Assembly: GCA_017882455.1 (NCBI GenBank)
Contig: JADGPL010000017.1
Span: forward strand, 16,890-80,889
DNA from: Solirubrobacteraceae bacterium
GTDB lineage: Bacteria > Actinomycetota > Thermoleophilia > Solirubrobacterales > Solirubrobacteraceae
DNA length: 64,000 bases
Reading direction: 5' to 3'
Shown: piece after piece, positions 55,530-64,000 of the stretch
Layout: each line of letters opens with the position of its first letter
How positions within the stretch are numbered: position 1 is the stretch's first letter
Made by a program: the position numbers and the translations under genes
The notes under the pieces: generated by a model
Told to the model about the DNA's origin: nothing
The model's database searches: none
What the model saw: the letters and a program-made list of their open reading frames with translations, nothing else

Positions 55530-56159
55530 ATGCCACCGCTCGCATACTTCGGAATCGAAAGCAGCGGGTTGAACCTGGCGGTCGACCTGCTGATCCTGTT
55601 CGTCGCGGTCTTCTACCTCTCGCTGATCTATTGGACCTACGCCGACGCGCGTCGTCGGATCGTAGATCCGATGCTGATCGGCTGTGCGACGGCCGCCTCG
55701 CTGTTTCCGTTTGTCGGGACGATCGTCTACATGATCCTGCGTCCCCCCGAGTACCTGGAGGACGTGCGGGAGCGCGAACTGGAGATGCAGGCGGCCGAGG
55801 CACGCCTGCACCAGCTCGACCAGGCGCTGTGCCCTCACTGCGACTATCGGGTCGAGCGCGACTTCGTCCGCTGTCCGAGCTGCCTGCGCAAGCTCAAGGA
55901 GCGCTGTGTGAGCTGCTCGCGTCCGCTGGACCAGGCATGGACCATCTGCCCATACTGCGAGGCTGACGTTCCCGGCATCGCCGCGCCGCGGACGCGGCGC
56001 CGACGTCCGGCGGTGGAGAGCGAGCTCGCCGATCTCGATCGGCCGCTGGCGGGCCAGGAGGACACGGACGCCGATGAGGTGGCCCCCGTGGCCGCCTCCG
56101 AGCCGGCCACGCGGCCACGCGGGAGCGGACGGGCCAGGCGCCCGCGTCCGAGCTCCTGA
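55530..56159 (+). CDS. Membrane protein with zinc-ribbon domain
   Basis: Two TM segments then CPHCDYRVERDFVRCPSCLRKLKERCVSCSRPLDQAWTICPYC. Confidence 0.8.
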   Translation: MPPLAYFGIESSGLNLAVDLLILFVAVFYLSLIYWTYADARRRIVDPMLIGCATAASLFPFVGTIVYMILRPPEYLEDVRERELEMQAAEARLHQLDQALCPHCDYRVERDFVRCPSCLRKLKERCVSCSRPLDQAWTICPYCEADVPGIAAPRTRRRRPAVESELADLDRPLAGQEDTDADEVAPVAASEPATRPRGSGRARRPRPSS

Positions 56160-56198
56160 GACGCACCACAACCTTTCCAACCCGAGCAAAAGGAACCA

Positions 56199-56603
56199 AT
56201 GGACCGAACGCTGATCCTCGTAAAGCCCGACGCCTTCGCACGCGGCCTGACCGGCGAGATCGTCGCCCGCTTCGAGCGCAAGGGACTGGAGATCGTGGCG
56301 CTGCGGCACATGACCGTCACCCGGGAGCTCGCCGAGCAGCACTATGCCGAGCACTCCGAGCGCCCGTTCTTCGGCGAGCTCGTCGACTTCATCACCTCGG
56401 GCCCGATCGTCGCGATGGTGCTCGAGGGCACCGATGCCGTCAAGGCGGCGCGACAGCTGATCGGCGCCACCAACCCGCTGGAGGCGGCTCCCGGCTCGAT
56501 CCGCGGGGACTTCGCGATCGAGATGGGGGCGAACATGGTGCACGGCTCGGACTCGCCGGAGTCGGCCGCGCGCGAGGCGGCGCTGTTCTTCGGAGACCTG
56601 TAG
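56199..56603 (+). CDS. ndk: Nucleoside diphosphate kinase
   Basis: [53 protein letters not shown]. Confidence 0.98.
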   Translation: MDRTLILVKPDAFARGLTGEIVARFERKGLEIVALRHMTVTRELAEQHYAEHSERPFFGELVDFITSGPIVAMVLEGTDAVKAARQLIGATNPLEAAPGSIRGDFAIEMGANMVHGSDSPESAAREAALFFGDL

Positions 56604-56606
56604 CCA

Positions 56607-57182
56607 CTGCCCGAGCGCCCGCCTCTCGTTCTCGCCTCCGCTTCGCCGCAGCGCAGCGCCCTGCTCGCCCGGCTGGGCGTGTCGTTCACGATCAGGGCAA
56701 CCGACGCCGAGGAGCTCGAGCAGGGGGAGAGCCCCGCAGAGGTTGCGGTGGAGAACGCGTTGCGCAAGGCGCGCGCGGCGCGGCGGGCTGGGAGGCGCGA
56801 GGCGGTGCTGGGCTGCGACACGATCGTGGCCCTCGACGGCACGATCTACGGCAAGCCACCCGACGCGGCGGCGGCGCGCAGGACGCTGATGGCGCTCGGC
56901 GGGCGCACCCACGAGGTCATCAGCGGCCTGGCGCTGCTGCTGCCCGACGGCTCTGCCCAGAGAACGGCCGTGGCACGTACGAGGGTCACGTTTCGAGCCC
57001 TGGATGAGGATCTGCTCGACTGGTACGTGGGAACGGAGGAGTGGCGTGGGCGCTCAGGCGGCTATGCCATCCAGGGCGCCGGTGCGGCGCTCGCGGTGGC
57101 CGTGGACGGCGAGGAGGAGAACGTCGTGGGGCTGCCGCTGCTCACGCTTGCCGCGCTCTATCCCGAGCTCGTCAGCGATTGA
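56607..57182 (+). CDS. maf: Maf family nucleotide pyrophosphatase; probable CTG start
   Basis: LVLASASPQRSALLARLGVSF lies upstream of the first GTG (56679); VLGCDTIVALDGTIYGKP; GGRTHEVISGLAL. Confidence 0.85.
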   Translation: MPERPPLVLASASPQRSALLARLGVSFTIRATDAEELEQGESPAEVAVENALRKARAARRAGRREAVLGCDTIVALDGTIYGKPPDAAAARRTLMALGGRTHEVISGLALLLPDGSAQRTAVARTRVTFRALDEDLLDWYVGTEEWRGRSGGYAIQGAGAALAVAVDGEEENVVGLPLLTLAALYPELVSD

Positions 57183-57185
57183 TGA

Positions 57186-57202
57186 AGGCGCCTTCGGCGC
57201 CT
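57186..57202. terminator. Short hairpin after maf
   Basis: AGGCGCC-TTC-GGCGCCT. Confidence 0.45.
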
Positions 57203-57375
57203 GCGGCGTTCGTAGTGGCCGTAACGCTCGCTCTGGCGCTCACCGGGCCCATTTCGCCTGCAAAACGGCTGGCAGCCGGCACGGCGCTGGACGGACGTTC
57301 GCTACACTGGCCCACGGGTGCGCCCCGATGAGCGCCGGCCGCCAACGGCGCTGCTGACCGCTCTTCGACCGGTAG

Positions 57376-58461
<1,086 letters not shown>

Positions 58462-58464
58462 GCA

Positions 58465-58650
58465 CACACGCACGCGTGCCGGCGCTGGATCTGCGTCCTA
58501 CCGATCGGAGATCGACGGGATCTCCGATCGGCCAGCACGCGTACCGAAGCCGGGAGACACTCGCTTCGCTCGCATCCCCGTTTCGGCCAGCACGCCACGC
58601 TGGGTGGGTGGGCCATCGATCTCTTGACCAGCTTGGCCTGCGTGCGTGTG
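58465..58650. repeat. Structured intergenic element copy B (mreB-mreC)
   Basis: Terminal stem CACACGCACGC (58465-58475)/GCGTGCGTGTG (58640-58650); shares GGCGCTGGATCTGCGTCCT, CAGCACGCCACGCT and CTTGACCAGCTTGGCCTGCGTGC blocks with copy C; inserted 13-bp-arm hairpin CCGATCGGAGATC-GACGG-GATCTCCGATCGG (58501-58531). Confidence 0.75.
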
Positions 58651-58710
58651 GAACGGTTCGTTCGTAGCGGGGGTACCCTGTCCCGTGAACGCTTCGGAAG
58701 GTAGCCATCG

Positions 58711-59661
58711 GTGTACGACAAGACGGTCCGACGTCGACGAGCTGTGCTTGTGCTGCTCGTCGTGCTCTCCCTGCTGCTGCTGACGGCCTACTTCGGCGAG
58801 GCGCCGGGCGGCCGCCTGCACGGCGTGCAGCGCGCCTTCCTCACGGTCGTCTCGCCGATCCAGGACGGCGCCAACAAGGCACTGAAGCCCGTGCGCGACC
58901 TGTTCGGCTGGTTCGGCGACACGCTGCACGCGAAAAGCCAGCGCAACGAATTGCGCAAGCAGAACAACGCTCTGCGCCAGCAGCTGGCCTCCGACGCCAA
59001 CGAAAAACGCACCTACCGCCAGCTGATCGCCCTCTACAAACTCGATCAGCTCGGGGTCGGCAGCTATCACCCTGTCACCGCCACGGTCGTCGCCGTGACG
59101 CCCAACATATGGTATTCGACCGTCGACATCGACAAGGGCTCGAACGCCGGAGTTCACGTCAACGACCCGGTGATCAACGGCGAAGGCCTCGTCGGGAAGG
59201 TGGCAAGCGTGGTCGGCGACGGCGCCCAGGTGGACCTGATCACCGACAGCTCCGTGGGCGTCTCGGCACGGATCGGAACGAGCAATGCCACCGGGATCGT
59301 GCAACCGAAGGTGGGCGAACCCAACGACCTGCTGCTCCAGTACCTGCCGGCGGGCGCGCAGGCGGTGAAGGGCGAATGGGTCTACACCTCCGGCACGCTC
59401 TCAGGCGCCGATGAATCGCTCTATCCGCCCGGCATCACGATTGGCCAGGTCACCTCGGTCAACGAAGAAAGCGCCTACAAGTCCGTGAACGTGAGCCCGG
59501 CCGTCAACCTGCACAATCTGGACATCGTCCAGGTGCTCACCTCCGGCGCCGGCACGAGGGCGTCGAACCTGAGCAGCATCGCCACGACGCTTCCGCCTGG
59601 ACAGAACACGGGCACGAACACGCGCGGAGAACAGCTCGCCTCGACTGGCCCTGAAGGATGA
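58711..59661 (+). CDS. mreC: Rod shape-determining protein MreC
   Basis: N-terminal TM, coiled coil, SPIQDGANKALKPVRDLFGWF; VIVAVTPN-like VVAVTPNIWYSTVDIDKGSNAGV; GEGLVGKVASVVGDGAQVDLITD. Confidence 0.95.
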   Translation: MYDKTVRRRRAVLVLLVVLSLLLLTAYFGEAPGGRLHGVQRAFLTVVSPIQDGANKALKPVRDLFGWFGDTLHAKSQRNELRKQNNALRQQLASDANEKRTYRQLIALYKLDQLGVGSYHPVTATVVAVTPNIWYSTVDIDKGSNAGVHVNDPVINGEGLVGKVASVVGDGAQVDLITDSSVGVSARIGTSNATGIVQPKVGEPNDLLLQYLPAGAQAVKGEWVYTSGTLSGADESLYPPGITIGQVTSVNEESAYKSVNVSPAVNLHNLDIVQVLTSGAGTRASNLSSIATTLPPGQNTGTNTRGEQLASTGPEG

Positions 59662-60233
59662 GCAGCTCGAGCACCGGCCCCCTGTATGCGCGTATCGCAG
59701 CCCTGGCGATCGTTCTGGTGTTCTTTCAGATCGGCGTTGTCTCCGAGGTTCCGGTGTTCGGCGTCAGCGCCGATCTCTCGCCGCTGCTCGTCGCCTTCGT
59801 GGGCCTCTTGTGCGGCTCGATGACCGGCGCGGTCGCCGGTTTCGCGATCGGGCTGTTGGTCGACTTGGCGCTGTTTCAGACGCTCGGGCTGACCTCGCTG
59901 ATCTTCACGCTCATCGGCTTCTGGTGCGGGCGACTGCGCGAGTTGCGCGATCCGCAGGGCGCACTGATGCCCGTGCTGCTGGGAGCCGGCGTGTCGGGCG
60001 CATCGCTCGTCGGCTATTCGCTGATGGAGTTCATGCTCGGCGTCGATGCGCCCGTGAGCCTCGATCTGTTGCGCCAGATCCTGCTCGGTGTGGTGGTCAA
60101 CACGATCGTCGCGCTGCCGATGTGGGTGCTCGTCAGGCGCTCTCTGATCGGCGCTCTCCCCGATGACCCGCGCCGGCGCCGGCGCCGGCGGGCCTACACG
60201 ACCGGGGGGTTGAGCCCCCTCTCCAAAGCATGA
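59658..60233 (+). CDS. mreD: Rod shape-determining protein MreD
   Basis: Multi-TM; GLLCGSMTGAVAGFAIGLLVDLALFQTLGLTSLIFTLIGFWCGRL; ATGA overlap with mreC. Confidence 0.85.
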   Translation: MSSSSTGPLYARIAALAIVLVFFQIGVVSEVPVFGVSADLSPLLVAFVGLLCGSMTGAVAGFAIGLLVDLALFQTLGLTSLIFTLIGFWCGRLRELRDPQGALMPVLLGAGVSGASLVGYSLMEFMLGVDAPVSLDLLRQILLGVVVNTIVALPMWVLVRRSLIGALPDDPRRRRRRRAYTTGGLSPLSKA

Positions 60234-60234
60234 G

Positions 60235-60340
60235 CCCACGAACACGCATGGCGGCGCCGGATCTGCGTCCTCGGTCGCTCGCGTGCACAGCACGCCACGC
60301 TCCCTGCGTCCTTGACCGGCTTGCCCTGCGTGCCCGTGGG
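60235..60340. repeat. Structured intergenic element copy C (mreD-mrdA)
   Basis: Terminal stem CCCACGaaCACGCA/TGCGTGccCGTGGG; inner GCCGG/CCGGC; apical hairpin GCGTGC-ACA-GCACGC; 34-nt core shared with copy A. Confidence 0.75.
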
Positions 60341-60354
60341 AGAGAGTGCCCTAG

Positions 60355-62538
60355 ATGAGCGCCGTCGAGCCCGCGCGGTCGCGCGATCCGCGTGTGCCGG
60401 TCTCGCCACAGCTGGCCCTGCGTGTGGCGATCATCGGCGGGCTGGCGATGCTGATGTTCGGCATCATCTTCTTCCGCCTGTGGTACCTGCAGGTGCTCTC
60501 CGGCGAACAGTACGTCCAGCAGGCCAACGCCAACCACGAACGTCAGCTCCCCGTCCCTGCGCCGCGTGGTGAGATCCTCGACCGCGAAGGGCACGCGATC
60601 GTGACCGGCGTGACCAGCAACGTCGTCGAGATCGTGCCGAGCCAGATGCCGACCGCCGTGAGCGAACAGGTGGCCAAGTACGAGAAGCGGCTCTCAGAAG
60701 TGGAAGAAGCCCACCGGCCGGCGTTGGATCAGCTGCTGCGCTTCGAACGCGTGCTCAAAAGCGCCGATCGCAAGGCCACCGCTTCCGAGCGCCGCGAAAA
60801 ACAGAGGCTCGAACGGGCGGCGCGCATACCCAGGGTGGCCATTCCCCTGCTGCCCGCCTCGGCGATCCGGGCGCATAGCCTCTTCACCCGTCTCGGCCGC
60901 GTGATCAACGTCAGCGCCCGCGGCATCGACGAACGGGTGGTCCAGGGCATGACCGCGACGCGCTATGCCAACGTGATCGTCAAGACCGATGCCGGGCAGC
61001 GGGCGCTGATCATGCTCGGCGAGCGCCAGAGCGAATTCCCCGGAGTCATCCAGCGCCCGGTCTCGCTGCGGGCCTATCCACACGGCGAAATGGCGGCCCA
61101 GATCCTCGGGCACGTGGGCCAGGTCTCCGAAGGAGAGCTCAAGCTGTCGGGCTTCCGAGGCGTGCTGTCGGGGACGGTGGTCGGGCAGGAAGGCCTCGAG
61201 TTCTACTACGACCGCTATCTGCGCGGAACCACAGGGGTGGAACGCGTGGAGGTCAACGCCGCTGGGGAACCGGTCCCGAGCAACCTGGCGGAAATGCCGC
61301 CGCAGAGTGGGCGCAGCATGAAGCTGACCCTGAACCTCGGCCTACAGGAGGCGAGCGAAAAGGCTCTGCGCGAAGGCATCGAACACGCTCGCGCGAATAG
61401 TAAACCGGCGAATGCCGGAGCGTTCGTGGCGCTGGACCCGCGCAATGGGCAGGTGCTCGCGATCGGCTCCTATCCGAGCGTCGACCCCAACCGCTTCGCC
61501 AAACTTCTGACCAAGACCGAATACGGGGCCCTGACGAGTACCTCGACCGGCAATCCGCTCGACGATCGCGCGGTCAACGGCACCTATCCGACGGGCTCCA
61601 CGTTCAAGCCGATCACAGCCCTGGCGGCGCTCGAAGCTGGGATCGTCAACCCTGAAGAAGGCCTCGGGTCCGGACAGTGCATCACCGTGGGCGGCGAGCA
61701 GTTCTGCAACGCCGGGCACGCCGACTTCGGTGCGGTCGGTCTGGTGGAAGCGCTGAAGGTCTCCTCGGACACCTACTTCTTCGAAGTCGGGCGGCGGGCC
61801 AACTCCCACGGCCGGGTGATCCAGAAGAAGGCCCTCGAACTGGGCATCGGCGAACCGACCGGAATCGATCTGCCGAGCGAGTTTCACGGCGTCGTCCCCG
61901 ACGCGAAGTGGCGCGAACACGAGAACGCGCTCGAGCTCGAATGTGAGAAGCGCACGCACGTCTCCTCGTGCGGGATCGTCAGCGAACGCCGTCCCTGGAC
62001 GGTCGGCGACGACATGCACCTCGCGGTTGGACAGGGAGACCTGCTGACCGACCCCCTGCAGATGGCCGTCGCCTACTCGACGATCGCCGATGCGTACAAC
62101 CACAACGGCGAAGGCACGGTCGTGCGGCCACACCTGGGGATGGAGATCGATGAAGCCAACGGCGGGCTGCTGCAGAGCCTCAGCTTCCCGCCGCGCAGGC
62201 ACGTGCACCTAAACCCGACCGACGTGAACCTCGTGATGACGGGGCTGCACGAGGCCGCCAGCCAGCCGGGAGGCACCTCGGCCGAAGTGTGGGCGGGCTG
62301 GGACCAGTCGCAGCATCCGGTGTTCGGGAAGACCGGCACGGCGCAGCACGGCTTCGAAGCAGACCAGGCGTGGTACATGTGCTACATCGGCGACCCCAAC
62401 CATCCGATCGTGATCGCGGTGACGGTCGAGCAGGGTGGCTTCGGCGCCGAAACCGCCGCGCCGGTCGCGCGGCTGATGGCCTCCAAGTGGTTCGGCAAGC
62501 CCGGGAAGTTCGTGGCCGGGAGCTCCAAGACCCTATGA
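60355..62538 (+). CDS. mrdA: Penicillin-binding protein 2
   Basis: RLWYLQVLSGEQYVQQANANHERQLPVPAPRGEILDREG; TGSTFKPITALAALEAG; KTGTAQ. Confidence 0.96.
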   Translation: MSAVEPARSRDPRVPVSPQLALRVAIIGGLAMLMFGIIFFRLWYLQVLSGEQYVQQANANHERQLPVPAPRGEILDREGHAIVTGVTSNVVEIVPSQMPTAVSEQVAKYEKRLSEVEEAHRPALDQLLRFERVLKSADRKATASERREKQRLERAARIPRVAIPLLPASAIRAHSLFTRLGRVINVSARGIDERVVQGMTATRYANVIVKTDAGQRALIMLGERQSEFPGVIQRPVSLRAYPHGEMAAQILGHVGQVSEGELKLSGFRGVLSGTVVGQEGLEFYYDRYLRGTTGVERVEVNAAGEPVPSNLAEMPPQSGRSMKLTLNLGLQEASEKALREGIEHARANSKPANAGAFVALDPRNGQVLAIGSYPSVDPNRFAKLLTKTEYGALTSTSTGNPLDDRAVNGTYPTGSTFKPITALAALEAGIVNPEEGLGSGQCITVGGEQFCNAGHADFGAVGLVEALKVSSDTYFFEVGRRANSHGRVIQKKALELGIGEPTGIDLPSEFHGVVPDAKWREHENALELECEKRTHVSSCGIVSERRPWTVGDDMHLAVGQGDLLTDPLQMAVAYSTIADAYNHNGEGTVVRPHLGMEIDEANGGLLQSLSFPPRRHVHLNPTDVNLVMTGLHEAASQPGGTSAEVWAGWDQSQHPVFGKTGTAQHGFEADQAWYMCYIGDPNHPIVIAVTVEQGGFGAETAAPVARLMASKWFGKPGKFVAGSSKTL

Positions 62539-62551
62539 GGACCAGCACGCC

Positions 62552-63769
62552 ATGCCGCTGAGTCCGATCCAACCGTCGGGCGAGCCGAGCGCAGAGCCGC
62601 CCCGCGCTTTGCGCCTGCCGTTCGACCCGCTGCTCACGCTCGCGGTGATCGGGCTGGGGATCTGCTCGATCGTGACGCTCAGGGGCGCCACGAAGAACCT
62701 GATCCCGGGTGACCCGCACTACTACGTGGTGCGCCAGGGGGTATACCTGGCGGTCGGATTGGTGGCGATGTTCGCGGTCTCGCGCCTGGACTATGCGCGA
62801 CTGCGCCGGTTCAAGAACGCCGTCTATGCGGTCCTGCTGCTCACGATCCTGGCCGTCCTCGGGATCGGCCACGCCGCGAAAGGCTCGGTGCGGGCCATCA
62901 ACCTTCCGCTGTTCTCCTTTCAGGCGTCCGAGCTCGGCAAGGTGCTCCTGATCCTCGCCTTGTCGGCGTTGCTGGTGGACCGTGCGCGGGAGTTGCGCCA
63001 GCGTGACACCACGATCCTGCTGATGATCGCTGCGCTGATACCGGCGATGCTCGTGATCGCCCAGCCCGACCTCGGCTCGGGGCTCGTCTACATGGTGATC
63101 GCGTACATGCTGCTGTTCATCGCCGGCGCCTCCTGGCGGCACCTCGCGGCGCTGGCTGCGCTCGTGGTCGTCTCGGCGGCCTTCGTGCTGGTCGCCGCGC
63201 CGGCCGCCGGGATCCATCTGCTGAAGCCCTACCAGACCGAACGCCTGACAGCTTTCCTGCATCCATCCTCCGGTCCTCGCAAGGAAGCGACCACCGAACC
63301 GACCACGGACCCCACCTACCAGCAGCGGGAGTCCAAGATCGCGATCGGCTCGGGGCAGAAGACCGGTCGCGGCGCCAACAGCAGCCAGGTGCCGCTGCAC
63401 TTCGTCCCGGAGAGTCACACAGACTTCGTCTTCGCGGCCGTGGGCGAACGCTACGGCTTCGTCGGCGCCGGCCTGGTGCTGCTGCTCTACGGGTTGCTGA
63501 TATCGCGGGCCCTGCGGGTGCTCGTGATGGCCAAGGACCTGTTCGGCTCGCTGATCGCTGCCGGTGTAGCGGCTATGCTCATGTTCCAGGTTTTCGTCAA
63601 CGTAGGGATGACAATTGGGATCATGCCCATCACCGGTGTCACGCTTCCGCTCATGAGCTATGGCGGCTCGTCGGTGATCACAACCCTGTTGGCCGTAGGC
63701 CTGTTGCAATCGATCTACGTACAGGCGCGCGCCTCGGCAGCGCTCAAGGGCCGCGTACTGCGCTACTAG
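62552..63769 (+). CDS. rodA: Rod shape-determining protein RodA (SEDS family)
   Basis: FQASELGKVLLILALSALL; AQPDLGSGLVYMVIAYMLLF; VPESHTDFVFAAVGERYGFVGAGLVL; PLMSYGGSSVITTL. Confidence 0.96.
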   Translation: MPLSPIQPSGEPSAEPPRALRLPFDPLLTLAVIGLGICSIVTLRGATKNLIPGDPHYYVVRQGVYLAVGLVAMFAVSRLDYARLRRFKNAVYAVLLLTILAVLGIGHAAKGSVRAINLPLFSFQASELGKVLLILALSALLVDRARELRQRDTTILLMIAALIPAMLVIAQPDLGSGLVYMVIAYMLLFIAGASWRHLAALAALVVVSAAFVLVAAPAAGIHLLKPYQTERLTAFLHPSSGPRKEATTEPTTDPTYQQRESKIAIGSGQKTGRGANSSQVPLHFVPESHTDFVFAAVGERYGFVGAGLVLLLYGLLISRALRVLVMAKDLFGSLIAAGVAAMLMFQVFVNVGMTIGIMPITGVTLPLMSYGGSSVITTLLAVGLLQSIYVQARASAALKGRVLRY

Positions 63770-63917
63770 ACACCAATGTTCGCCGAGCATCCACACAAGA
63801 CCATCAGCCCCACGGGGCGGCGCGCCCGGCAGCGGCGCACGATGGGTGACCAGCGCCGTTCGACACTGCGCTCTCACACCGGCTCGGCCCGTTTCCACAC
63901 CGAAAGACTGGATCAAA

Positions 63918-64000
63918 TTGAAAAAGCAAGTGCTTGTCAGCGTCGACCGCGCGGAGACGCGCGTGGCGCTTCTGGAGGCGAGCGGAACGCCCGCCGCCTC
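63918..64000 (+). CDS. rng: Ribonuclease E/G family protein, N-terminus only (truncated by window edge)
   Basis: TTG start; LKKQVLVSVDRAETRVALLEASGTPAA resembles the Rne/Rng N-terminus; expected after a mre-maf cluster. Confidence 0.65.
   Translation, partial: MKKQVLVSVDRAETRVALLEASGTPAA

Noticed and set aside
62180-63916. 578-aa minus-strand ORF
   Set aside because: Antisense to mrdA and rodA, which have intact family motifs.
63776-64000. Open frame starting ATG 63776
   Set aside because: Arg-rich, overlaps the better-supported Rne/Rng start in another frame (63918).

Overview
High-GC actinobacterial chromosomal window. The gene content resembles Thermoleophilia/Solirubrobacterales, but this is inferred from gene content only. 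About 57 coding regions are supported. I saw no rRNA, tRNA, CRISPR array, transposase or prophage. Left to right: end of a benzoylformate-decarboxylase-like gene and an FAD/Fe-S oxidoreductase; a minus-strand run (11551->3570) encoding a PadR regulator, two ABC ATPases (one with degenerate motifs), an FtsX-type permease, a DUF2600/YtpB-like terpene synthase, a cis-prenyltransferase and two secreted proteins; HTH and polysaccharide deacetylase genes; znuA-zur; an Fbp-type iron ABC transporter with an IdeR/DtxR-like palindrome; rrf2 and a Cys sulfate transporter; acyl-CoA dehydrogenase; ccmE/ccmF; secG; a lytic transglycosylase; a MacAB-like efflux operon flanked by paralogous lipoproteins; ROK kinase; a soluble MgtE-N/CBS protein next to an atypical Nramp transporter; rmuC; an SGNH hydrolase with an internal repeat insert; LysR; USP; tig-clpP-clpX; folC; ndk-maf-mreBCD-mrdA-rodA and the start of rng. 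Strongest non-obvious signals: (1) a family of three related structured intergenic elements (upstream of clpX, mreC and mrdA), with compensatory base changes in the stem of two of them; (2) the candidate terpenoid synthesis/export operon; (3) three abutting perfect palindromes (70 bp, no spacer) between rrf2 and cysA; (4) a split Mg2+-sensor plus Nramp-like pore unit with a structured leader; (5) maf with no ATG/GTG/TTG start, in frame after the ndk stop.
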